Below are positions 41,694 through 50,227 of a stretch of 55,274 bases of DNA, piece after piece. Source of the stretch: Clostridiales bacterium (GTDB lineage: Bacteria > Bacillota > Clostridia > Lachnospirales > Lachnospiraceae). The notes below the pieces were generated by a model. The model ran no database searches. It was given only the letters and a program-made list of their open reading frames with translations, and was not told the DNA's origin. Position 1 is the first letter of the stretch. Each line of letters opens with the position of its first letter. A program made the position numbers and the translations under genes. The stretch spans positions 1 to 55,274 of the forward strand of contig JAAYNW010000081.1 of assembly GCA_012520655.1 (NCBI GenBank). The letters are read 5' to 3'.

Positions 41694-42626
41694 TTACAAC
41701 GTAATAACTGTTCCGCCCTTGCCCTTTACCGCATCAGTTACGTTATCTAACGAAGCGATGAGGACGCTGCCGTTCGGGCAGGCCTGCAGGTAATCTATTG
41801 CCGCCTCTATCTTTGGAAACATGTTTCCTTCGCCAAATTGCTTCTCTTCCGCATACTTCTGCGCTTCGGCAACGGTAAGAGAACTTAACGGCTCCTGGCT
41901 TTCCTTCCCGAAATCTTTATAGATACAAGGAACTCCGGTAAGGATAATTAATTGATCGGCATTTAAATCCTTTGCCAGCTTTCCGGCAATGGAATCTTTT
42001 TCGATAACGGCAGAAGCACCCTGCAATGCGTGATTCTGTTCGATGACGGGGATTCCGCCGCCGCCGCATGCGATGACTACCTGACCGGCATCGGCAAGAA
42101 GGCGAATAGACTCAATCTCTACGATATCGATAGGCTTCGGAGTAGCAACGACTCTGAGGAATCCTTTTCCGGCTTCTTCTACTACATAATTTCCTTTTTG
42201 AATTTCAGCTTCCGCTTCTTCTTCTGACATATAACGTCCGATAAGCTTGGTCGGTTCATAAAAAGCTTCGTCGTATGGATCAACGGTAACTTGAGTTAAT
42301 ATGGTGCTCACTGTTTGAGATATACCGCGGCTTAGAAGCTCCGCGCGCAAAGAGTTCTGAATATCGAATCCCACATATCCCTGACTCATTGCAGAACACA
42401 CACACATAGGGGCAGGAGTATAGTCGGGATACACGCGGCGAAGCTCTGTCATCGCTTTATGAATCATGCTTACCTGCGGTCCGTTGCTGTGCGTGATTGT
42501 GAGCTGGTACCCCTCCTCTACCAAATCAGCAAGCGCTTTTGCCGTTATCTTCACGGCATCCCATTGCTGTAACGTTGTATAGCCTAACGCCTGATGGCCA
42601 AGAGATACCACAACTTTTTTCTTCAT
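41694..42626 (-). CDS. arcC: carbamate kinase (variant active-site loop)
   Basis: A 310-residue amino-acid-kinase-fold enzyme that makes ATP and carbamate from carbamoyl phosphate (or the reverse). Visible landmarks are HSNGPQVSMI (about 47-56), CSAMSQGYVGFDIQ, GRYMSEEEA, ACGGGGIPVIE, DKD-like IEKDSIAGKLAKDL and GEGNMFPKIEAAIDYL. The first glycine-rich loop, usually LGGNAL, is LGHQAL here, so the Gly and Asn that contact phosphate are replaced by His and Gln. AGAGGTG is 7 bases before the ATG. No arcA or arcB neighbours are present, so it stands alone, perhaps for agmatine, purine or allantoin degradation encoded elsewhere. Confidence 0.92.
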   Translation of the reverse strand: MKKKVVVSLGHQALGYTTLQQWDAVKITAKALADLVEEGYQLTITHSNGPQVSMIHKAMTELRRVYPDYTPAPMCVCSAMSQGYVGFDIQNSLRAELLSRGISQTVSTILTQVTVDPYDEAFYEPTKLIGRYMSEEEAEAEIQKGNYVVEEAGKGFLRVVATPKPIDIVEIESIRLLADAGQVVIACGGGGIPVIEQNHALQGASAVIEKDSIAGKLAKDLNADQLIILTGVPCIYKDFGKESQEPLSSLTVAEAQKYAEEKQFGEGNMFPKIEAAIDYLQACPNGSVLIASLDNVTDAVKGKGGTVITL

Positions 42627-42680
42627 ATATACACCTCTTCTAATTTTAATCGATTATTAATTTATTAAAAACATAATAAA

Positions 42681-42709
42681 ATTATATCAAAGTACCGGGT
42701 ATTGGACAA
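42681..42709 (-). promoter_or_regulatory. sigma-A promoter of arcC
   Basis: On the minus strand: TTGTCC (42709-42704), 17-base spacer, TATAAT (42686-42681); leader about 47 bases. Confidence 0.72.
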
Positions 42710-42757
42710 CCTTAATTTGTAAGAATGATAAAAGAATAAAAAACGTAAAAATAGTAG

Positions 42758-42786
42758 TTGACAGATCTATCTCAGAGTGGTATCAT
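42758..42786 (+). promoter_or_regulatory. sigma-A promoter of cysK
   Basis: Perfect TTGACA (42758-42763), 17-base spacer, TATCAT (42781-42786), 63 bases before the start codon. Confidence 0.8.
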
Positions 42787-42788
42787 TC

Positions 42789-42822
42789 AATTCATAATAA
42801 ACCTACTAACTTACTATGAATT
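42789..42822 (+). promoter_or_regulatory. dyad over the cysK transcription start (putative Rrf2/CymR-type operator)
   Basis: AATTCATA (42789-42796) and TATGAATT (42815-42822) are perfect complements 18 bases apart, just downstream of the -10. The position would block transcription. An Rrf2 regulator gene lies 3.8 kb downstream in the same gene group; that it binds here is inference. Confidence 0.5.
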
Positions 42823-42849
42823 AAAAAGAAAGTGAAAGGAGATAGAAAA

Positions 42850-43788
<939 letters not shown>

Positions 43789-43853
43789 ATAAAACCTTCT
43801 ATATATTTATGCAAGGAACGTTAACATAAAGTTAGGGTTGGACGGAGCAAGCG

Positions 43854-43882
43854 TTGCAGAAAACGGCAGCTTATGGTATGAT
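43854..43882 (+). promoter_or_regulatory. sigma-A promoter of metNIQ
   Basis: TTGCAG (43854-43859), 17-base spacer, TATGAT (43877-43882). The leader would be only about 34 bases, too short for a SAM riboswitch or T-box. Confidence 0.65.
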
Positions 43883-43922
43883 ACGGTCGATACTATTATA
43901 TTCTGGATAGATTGGAGCAGTT

Positions 43923-44933
43923 ATGGAGACTATCATACAAGTAAAAGATGTCGGAAAGACATTTATTGGTAAAGATAATACGGTAGAAGCGCTGAAAGGT
44001 ATCAATTTGGAGATTCACAGAGGAGAAATCTACGGAATCATCGGTATGAGCGGTGCGGGGAAGAGCACGCTCGTGCGTTGTCTTAATTTTCTCGAGAAAC
44101 CGACTACAGGTACGGTTATGGTAGAAGGAAAAGACCTCGCCGCTCTGCCGGAAAAAGAATTACGGCAGGCACGCACGCAGATATCCATGATTTTTCAGCA
44201 TTTTAATTTGCTGATGCAGAGAACGGTACTGGACAACGTTTGCTTTCCCCTTGAGATTACGGGACAGAAGAAAAAAGAAGCGAGAGTCCGTGCCAAAGAA
44301 TTGCTGGAAGTCGTAGGACTTGCGGAAAAAGCGAAAGCTTATCCGGCGCAGCTTTCCGGAGGACAGAAACAGAGAGTCGCCATTGCAAGAGCGCTTGCGA
44401 ACAATCCGAAAATCTTGCTTTGCGATGAGGCTACCAGCGCGTTAGATCCGACGACGACCAAATCTATTCTTGCACTTTTGAAGGATATAAATGAGAAATA
44501 TGGAATCACTATTGTCATCATTACGCATGAAATGGCAGTGGTGCAGGAGATATGTACCCATGTAGCGATTATTGACGGTGGTGAACTTGCGGAAACCGGT
44601 ACGGTCGAGGAAGTATTCGCAAGGCCACAGACACCGGCTGCAAAAGCGCTGGTATTCCAGAATGGCGGACATTATGAGGAGATGAAAGGAAAACGTTGCA
44701 TCCGTATTGTTTTCAAGGAAAACTCTTCTTTTGAGCCCGTAATAGGCAATATGGTTCTGGAATGCAAGGCGCCGGCCAACATACTGTTAGCCGACACGAA
44801 GGACATCGGTGGTGTGGCACACGGACAAATGATACTGCAGCTTCCGGAGGATGAAATCTTAGCAGAAAAGATGATTCATTATCTGAAAGAAAAAAAACTG
44901 GAAGTGGAGGAGCTGGATAACTATGTGGGATAA
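43923..44933 (+). CDS. metN: methionine ABC importer ATPase
   Basis: A 336-residue ATPase of the MetNIQ importer for D/L-methionine. Walker A GMSGAGKST (about residues 40-48), Q-loop IFQHFNLL, signature LSGGQKQRVAIARAL, Walker B ILLCDEATSALD and switch histidine IITHEM are intact. The C-terminal 90 residues form the NIL domain (RIVFKENSSFEPVI onward), which in E. coli MetN binds methionine and inhibits transport, so trans-inhibition is likely. The end overlaps metI by 11 bases. Confidence 0.97.
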   Translation: METIIQVKDVGKTFIGKDNTVEALKGINLEIHRGEIYGIIGMSGAGKSTLVRCLNFLEKPTTGTVMVEGKDLAALPEKELRQARTQISMIFQHFNLLMQRTVLDNVCFPLEITGQKKKEARVRAKELLEVVGLAEKAKAYPAQLSGGQKQRVAIARALANNPKILLCDEATSALDPTTTKSILALLKDINEKYGITIVIITHEMAVVQEICTHVAIIDGGELAETGTVEEVFARPQTPAAKALVFQNGGHYEEMKGKRCIRIVFKENSSFEPVIGNMVLECKAPANILLADTKDIGGVAHGQMILQLPEDEILAEKMIHYLKEKKLEVEELDNYVG

Positions 44934-45588
44934 TGCGACGATAATGATGCTTATAAAAGAAACAGGTACAACTTTGTACATGACATTGACTTCAACATTT
45001 TTTGCTTATGTAATTGGTCTGCCGATGGGAATTTTTCTTGTAATTACGGCAAAAGACGGACTTCGCCCTCATCCGGTAGCCTATAAGGTACTGGATTTTA
45101 TTGCAAATATTGTGCGAAGTGTTCCGTTTTTGATTTTACTTATGTTATTGATTCCCTTTACAAGATTTGTTGTAGGGAAAAGTTACGGTGCAACGGCAAC
45201 GATAGTACCGCTTACCGTGGCGGCGGCTCCATTCATTGCAAGACTTGTGGAATCTTCCCTTTTGGAGGTAGACCGCGGAGTAGTCGAAGCGGCGCAGAGC
45301 ATGGGAGCCAGCACACAGACCATCGTCTGGAAGGTTTTCCTGGGAGAGGCGAGGACCTCACTGATCGCAGGAGCCACTATAGCACTCGGAACGATTCTGG
45401 GATATTCCGCGATGGCAGGCGCTGTCGGCGGCGGCGGCCTGGGCGACGTGGCGATTCGTTATGGATATTATCGTTATCAGGCCGATATAATGATTGTTAC
45501 GGTTGTTTTGCTTGTTATACTTGTTCAGATTCTGCAGTTTATCGGTACGAAGATGTCCAGAAAGCTGGATAAAAGGACAACTGGATAG
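44923..45588 (+). CDS. metI: methionine ABC importer permease
   Basis: A 221-residue membrane protein with five or six helices and the coupling (EAA) loop VEAAQSMGASTQTIVWKVFLGEA that docks on MetN. GIFLVITAKDGLRPHP and the C-terminal GGGGLGDVAIRYGYYRYQ are typical of MetI. The ATG lies within the end of metN, so translation is coupled. Confidence 0.97.
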   Translation: MWDNATIMMLIKETGTTLYMTLTSTFFAYVIGLPMGIFLVITAKDGLRPHPVAYKVLDFIANIVRSVPFLILLMLLIPFTRFVVGKSYGATATIVPLTVAAAPFIARLVESSLLEVDRGVVEAAQSMGASTQTIVWKVFLGEARTSLIAGATIALGTILGYSAMAGAVGGGGLGDVAIRYGYYRYQADIMIVTVVLLVILVQILQFIGTKMSRKLDKRTTG

Positions 45589-45641
45589 GCGCAGATTGTG
45601 ATAGAAATGAGTGGTTACACTCATAAGGAGGAGAAGAGATT

Positions 45642-46544
45642 ATGAAAAAAAGAATTTTGGCAACAGTATTAGCGACGATCCTTACGGCGGGTACACTTAC
45701 AGCGTGCGGCTCGGGCAATGAAACAGCAGTGGCTCCGGAAGCGACGGAGACAACGGAGACCGCAGAAGAAACAGCGGCGGCAGAGGAGACGGCCGAAGCA
45801 GAAGCAGTGGAGAAGGGAACGATTACAGTAGCAGCTACGGAGGTTCCCCATTCTGAAATCCTGGAGGCAGCAAAGTCGATTTTGGCAGAGCAGGGATGGG
45901 ATTTACAGGTTACGGTATTCAATGATTATGTACAGCCCAATGAAGCGGTAGAATCAGGAGAATTCGATGCGAACTATTTCCAGCATACTCCTTATTTGGA
46001 CAGTTTTAATGAAGAAAAAGGTACACACCTCGTAAGCGTAGGCGAGATACACTATGAGCCGTTAGGAATCTATGCCGGCACGGAAGCTGACCTTGCGAAC
46101 ATATCTGACGGCGCGACAATCGCGGTGCCTAACGATACGACTAATGAGGCAAGAGCACTCCTTCTTTTGCAGGATAATGGAATCATTACCCTGAAAGACG
46201 GTGCAGGCATGGAAGCGACTAAGAATGATATTGCAGAGAACCCTCACAACGTTGAGATTGTTGAACTTGAGGCAGCGCAGGTTGCAAGAGTTATCGGAGA
46301 GACTTCTTTCGTAGTATTAAATGGTAATTACGCATTGCAGGCAGGATTGAATGCACAGAAAGATGCTCTGGCATATGAGACCTCTGATTCCGAAGCAGCG
46401 AAGACATATGTAAATGTTATCGTAGTAAAAGAAGGAAATGAAGGTAATGAAGGCGTAAAGGCATTGGTTGATGTGCTGAAATCCGATGAAATTAAAGACT
46501 TCATCAATGAAAAATATCAGGGTTCCGTTGTACCTTTTGAATAA
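45642..46544 (+). CDS. metQ: methionine-binding lipoprotein
   Basis: Substrate-binding protein of the MetNIQ importer (300 residues). The signal peptide ends in the lipobox LTAC, with Cys22 for lipid attachment, followed by a low-complexity Ala/Glu/Thr linker (about 25-58) and a NLPA-type domain: ITVAATEVPHSEILEAAK, LQVTVFNDYVQPNEAVESGEFDANYFQHTPYLD. The linker is rich in GCA/GAA codons. AAGGAGGAG precedes the ATG. Confidence 0.97.
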   Translation: MKKRILATVLATILTAGTLTACGSGNETAVAPEATETTETAEETAAAEETAEAEAVEKGTITVAATEVPHSEILEAAKSILAEQGWDLQVTVFNDYVQPNEAVESGEFDANYFQHTPYLDSFNEEKGTHLVSVGEIHYEPLGIYAGTEADLANISDGATIAVPNDTTNEARALLLLQDNGIITLKDGAGMEATKNDIAENPHNVEIVELEAAQVARVIGETSFVVLNGNYALQAGLNAQKDALAYETSDSEAAKTYVNVIVVKEGNEGNEGVKALVDVLKSDEIKDFINEKYQGSVVPFE

Positions 46545-46586
46545 AGGTTCTGCTGCTTAAGGCAATAAGACCGGATAAAAACGATG

Positions 46587-46647
46587 AGAGGGTGTATGTG
46601 AAAGATGTGCCGAAAATGATAAAACGGTAGTTTTCATGGCACCCTCT
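46587..46647 (+). terminator. long hairpin after metQ, probable terminator
   Basis: AGAGGGTG (46587-46594) pairs with CACCCTCT (46640-46647); inner pairs include ATG/CAT, GAAA/TTTC and CCG/CGG. Only a short T run follows, so it may be a partial terminator before the Rrf2 gene. Confidence 0.6.
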
Positions 46648-46678
46648 TTGCTATGTTGAGGTATGGAAGGAGGTAAAC

Positions 46679-47119
46679 ATGAAGATTTCAACGAAAGGGC
46701 GTTATGCGGTCCGCGTTATGATCGATCTCGCGTTGAATAATACGGGCGAATACGTTAAGGTAAAGCAAATAGCCGAAAGACAGGGAATATCCGAAAAATA
46801 TCTGGAGCAGATTATCGCTATATTAAATAAGGCGGGATATGTGAAAAGTGCGCGGGGAGCCCAGGGAGGATATCGCATTTCCGGAAATCCGGAAAATTAT
46901 ACGGTGGGAATGATCCTTCGTTTGACGGAAGGCAGTCTCTGTCCGGTGGCGTGTCTGGAAGATGAGATTAATGAGTGTGAAAGATGCGATACCTGCGAGA
47001 CGCTGGCAGTATGGAAAGAATTGAATGATGCAATCAATAAAGTGGTGGATGGCGTGACAATCGCTAACTTGATCGAACGTCAGATGGCAAGGGAAGAGGC
47101 CATCGACTATTCCATCTAA
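46679..47119 (+). CDS. Rrf2-family transcriptional regulator with cysteine cluster
   Basis: A 146-residue winged-helix regulator of the IscR/CymR family. The HTH covers about residues 25-65 (VKQIAERQGISEKYLEQIIAILNKAGYVKSARGAQGGYRIS). Residues about 88-106 carry five cysteines (CPVACLEDEINECERCDTCET), which suggests an iron-sulfur cluster as in IscR, whereas CymR proteins lack them. It follows metNIQ and cysK, so control of sulfur amino acid or Fe-S genes is likely. AAGGAGG at 46667-46673 is an ideal ribosome site. Confidence 0.92.
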   Translation: MKISTKGRYAVRVMIDLALNNTGEYVKVKQIAERQGISEKYLEQIIAILNKAGYVKSARGAQGGYRISGNPENYTVGMILRLTEGSLCPVACLEDEINECERCDTCETLAVWKELNDAINKVVDGVTIANLIERQMAREEAIDYSI

Positions 47120-47144
47120 GAAGCTCGCACCGGTCATATTCAGA

Positions 47145-47160
47145 AAGTAAATATTTACTT
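47145..47160. promoter_or_regulatory. 16-bp perfect palindrome upstream of ptsI
   Basis: AAGTAAATATTTACTT is fully symmetric and overlaps the -35 hexamer of the proposed ptsI promoter, where a repressor would compete with RNA polymerase. Confidence 0.6.
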
Positions 47161-47182
47161 ATTTCGGCTTATGCTTTAAACT
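47154..47182 (+). promoter_or_regulatory. possible sigma-A promoter of ptsI
   Basis: TTTACT (47154-47159), 17-base spacer, TAAACT (47177-47182), 80 bases before the start. Each hexamer differs from consensus by two bases. Confidence 0.5.
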
Positions 47183-47262
47183 ATACGTAAGAAAAGCAAT
47201 AAGTCCATTCTCATGTTAGGGAAATAGGATTGGGAAGGTAACAAGGAAAGGGTAGACTGGAT

Positions 47263-48876
47263 ATGACAATATTTGAAGGAAAATCTGTTTTCTCGGGGAT
47301 TGCAATTGGGAGGATTGCCATCCTTAAGAAAGATAAGCAGAGTGTAAAAAGAACTCATGTGGAGGATACCGCAAGAGAACTGGAACGGTTGGATGCCGCA
47401 AAGAAAAAGACGATTGAAGAATTACAGCAATTATATAAGAAGGCCATTTTGGAAGTCGGCGAATCGGGAGCTATGATTTTTGAAGTTCATCAAATGATGG
47501 TGGAGGATGAGGACTATCTCAGTTCCATAACAAATATCATTGAGTCACAAAGTATAAACGCCGAATATGCGGTAGCGACTACCGGCGATAATTTTGCAAA
47601 GATGTTCGCCTCTATGGATGACGACTATATGAAGGCGCGAGCGGCGGATGTAAAGGATATTTCAGAACGGCTGATCAGTGCGTTGCAAGGGAGAGGCGAC
47701 GCTTCTTTGCATGCGGAAGAGGCGGTTATCGTAGTGGCGGAGGATTTGGCACCCAGTGAAACGGTGCAGCTCGATAAGAAAAAAGTGCTGGCGTTTGTTA
47801 CCAGGTACGGCTCTTCTAATTCACATACCGCAATTTTGGCAAGAACCATGAATATTCCCGCAATTATCAGCGTGGAATATGCGGAGGATATAGATGGAAA
47901 AATGGCGGTAGCCGACGGATTTACAGGGAAACTCATTGTGGAACCGGAGGAGAGCGTTTTACGCGAATACGAAGAAAAACGCAGGACGGAATTGGAAAAG
48001 AGACAGCTTCTTCAAGAACTGAAAGGGAAAGAGAATGTTACGAAGAGCGGTAAGAAAATTAATATCTATGCGAACATCGGTAATGTGTCGGATGTGGCTA
48101 ATGCGCTTGCGAACGATGCCGGCGGAATCGGCCTTTTCAGAAGTGAATTTCTATATTTAGAAAAAGATACATTTCCAACAGAAGAAGAGCAATTCCAAGT
48201 GTATAAAACGGTTGCGGAGAATATGGCAGGCAAAAAAGTCATTATACGTACGCTGGATATCGGTGCGGACAAGCAAGTGGATTATTTTGAACTCGGCCAT
48301 GAAGAGAATCCCGCGATGGGATACCGTGCAATCCGTATTTGTCTGGATAGGCCTGCGATATTTAAGACACAGCTGCGCGCATTATTCCGTGCCAGCATGT
48401 TTGGAACGATTTCTATCATGTATCCGATGATTATTTCGGTAAATGAAGTGAAACAGATAAAGAGTATCGTGGAGGAAGTTAAAAAGGAACTGACAGAGGA
48501 AGGAATTCCTTTTGCCGAGGTGGAGCAGGGAATTATGATAGAGACTCCGGCAGCGGCTATAATTAGTGATTTGCTTGCGAAAGAGGTCGATTTCTTCAGC
48601 ATCGGCACCAACGATCTGACACAGTATACGTTGGCAATTGATAGGCAGAATGCGAAACTTGATAATATTTACGATTCCCATCATGAAGCGGTTCTTCGGC
48701 TGATAAGGCTTGTAGTGGAGAATGCTCACAAAGAGGGTATCTGGGCCGGAATCTGCGGAGAGCTCGGTGCGGATACAACACTTACGGAAGAGTTCGTAAG
48801 AATGGGAGTAGATGAACTTTCCGTAACCCCTACCTTTGTATTGCCGGTTAGGAAGGTTGTAAGAGATATGGAGTAA
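47263..48876 (+). CDS. ptsI: PTS enzyme I (phosphoenolpyruvate-protein phosphotransferase)
   Basis: A 537-residue general PTS protein that takes phosphate from PEP and passes it to HPr. The active-site histidine is His188 (GSSNSHTAILARTMNIPA); RTLDIGADKQ, the PEP-binding FRSEFLY and FSIGTNDLTQYTLA, and the C-terminal GICGELGAD cysteine are all present. The length is normal (about 540-575). HPr (ptsH) is not adjacent. AAAGGG at 47246-47251 is 11 bases from the ATG. The MATE gene follows after 4 bases. Confidence 0.97.
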   Translation: MTIFEGKSVFSGIAIGRIAILKKDKQSVKRTHVEDTARELERLDAAKKKTIEELQQLYKKAILEVGESGAMIFEVHQMMVEDEDYLSSITNIIESQSINAEYAVATTGDNFAKMFASMDDDYMKARAADVKDISERLISALQGRGDASLHAEEAVIVVAEDLAPSETVQLDKKKVLAFVTRYGSSNSHTAILARTMNIPAIISVEYAEDIDGKMAVADGFTGKLIVEPEESVLREYEEKRRTELEKRQLLQELKGKENVTKSGKKINIYANIGNVSDVANALANDAGGIGLFRSEFLYLEKDTFPTEEEQFQVYKTVAENMAGKKVIIRTLDIGADKQVDYFELGHEENPAMGYRAIRICLDRPAIFKTQLRALFRASMFGTISIMYPMIISVNEVKQIKSIVEEVKKELTEEGIPFAEVEQGIMIETPAAAIISDLLAKEVDFFSIGTNDLTQYTLAIDRQNAKLDNIYDSHHEAVLRLIRLVVENAHKEGIWAGICGELGADTTLTEEFVRMGVDELSVTPTFVLPVRKVVRDME

Positions 48877-48880
48877 ATAT

Positions 48881-50227
48881 ATGCAAAAAAATTCCACAAG
48901 AGATATGACCCAAGGCTCTCCGATGAAACATATATTGGGATTTTCCGTTCCTCTTTTATTCGGCTTCTTATTCCAGCAGCTTTATAGTGTTGTGAATATG
49001 ATAATTGTAGGCCGATATCTGGGGGTAGATGCCTTGGCCGGGGTGGGAAGCACCGGTTCCGTCAATTTCTTAATTATTGGATTCTGCATGGGTGTCTGCA
49101 ACGGATTTGCCATTCCGCTGGCACATAAGTTCGGTGCCAAGGACTATTCGGGAATGCGCCGGTTCATAGCCAACAGCGTATGGCTGTCGGTTTTATTTGC
49201 GGTGGTTATGACCGTAGCGACCGTTCTTTTATGCCGTCCGCTGCTGATACTGATGAAGACTCCGGAAAATATCTTTGAAGATGCTTACACTTATATTTTA
49301 ATTATTTTCATAGGAATTCCGGCTACGTACCTTTACAACTTGCTTTCCGGAATTATACGTGCGATGGGAGACTCTAAAACGCCTCTCGTTTTTCTGACAC
49401 TATCCTCTTTTTTAAATATTTTTTTGGATTTGTTATTTATTGTCGTATGCGGACTCGGTGTGGCCGGCGCGGCGATAGGAACGATAGTGTCACAGACTGT
49501 ATCGGGTATTCTTTGCTTGCTTTATATAAGAAAATTTCCGATGCTAAGGATGGATAAGGAAGAGTGGAAAATAAATCTTTCCCATATGAAAACACTGTGC
49601 GGAATGGGCATTCCGATGGGATTGCAATATTCCATTACGGCAATCGGCAGCGTTGTTCTCCAGTCTGCAGTGAATTCACTTGGTTCCGGAGCGGTTGCGA
49701 CGGTAACTGCAGCAAGTAAAGTGAGTCTGTTTTTTTGTTGTCCTTTCGATGCTCTGGGTGCCGGAATGGCGACTTACGGCGGGCAGAACGTCGGAGGTAA
49801 GAAGCTGGAACGCCTCGGAGAAGGAATAAAGGCCAGTGCTGTAATCGGAATTGCTTATTCAATTATTGCTTTTGCGGTCTTATTTTTCTTCGGCGATAAT
49901 CTGGCAGCTTTGTTTTTGGATACGCAAGAAACTCAGCTGCTCGCGAATGCGAGGTTATTCTTAATAATAAGCAGTGCATTTTATATTCCGCTGACATTTG
50001 TAAACATTATGCGCTTTATGATTCAAGGGATGGGCTTCAGTAGCTTTGCCATACTTGCCGGAGTATGCGAGATGGCGGCGAGAAGCCTTGCAGGAATATT
50101 GTTGGTTCCTGCGTTCGGCTTTGTGGCGGCATGCTTCGCGAGTCCGCTGGCATGGATATTTGCGGATGCTTTTCTGTTCCCTGCCTATATCCATGTAAAA
50201 AAGAAGCTGGAGAGAGTGTTAGGGTAG
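48881..50227 (+). CDS. MATE family efflux transporter
   Basis: A 448-residue protein with about 12 helices in two homologous halves; PLLFGFLFQQLYSVVNMIIVGRYLG and ALAGVGSTGSVNF are MATE signatures, and the second half repeats the pattern from about residue 240 (GIPMGLQYSITAIGSVVLQ). It exports cationic compounds using a sodium or proton gradient; substrate unknown. GGAG (48870-48873) lies inside the ptsI end, giving coupled translation. Its stop overlaps the convergent GH2 gene end by 9 bases. Confidence 0.94.
   Translation: MQKNSTRDMTQGSPMKHILGFSVPLLFGFLFQQLYSVVNMIIVGRYLGVDALAGVGSTGSVNFLIIGFCMGVCNGFAIPLAHKFGAKDYSGMRRFIANSVWLSVLFAVVMTVATVLLCRPLLILMKTPENIFEDAYTYILIIFIGIPATYLYNLLSGIIRAMGDSKTPLVFLTLSSFLNIFLDLLFIVVCGLGVAGAAIGTIVSQTVSGILCLLYIRKFPMLRMDKEEWKINLSHMKTLCGMGIPMGLQYSITAIGSVVLQSAVNSLGSGAVATVTAASKVSLFFCCPFDALGAGMATYGGQNVGGKKLERLGEGIKASAVIGIAYSIIAFAVLFFFGDNLAALFLDTQETQLLANARLFLIISSAFYIPLTFVNIMRFMIQGMGFSSFAILAGVCEMAARSLAGILLVPAFGFVAACFASPLAWIFADAFLFPAYIHVKKKLERVLG

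Noticed and set aside
43789..43922. SAM riboswitch or T-box in front of metNIQ
   Set aside because: The best promoter leaves only about 34 bases of leader, and no conserved riboswitch pairing or terminator is seen.
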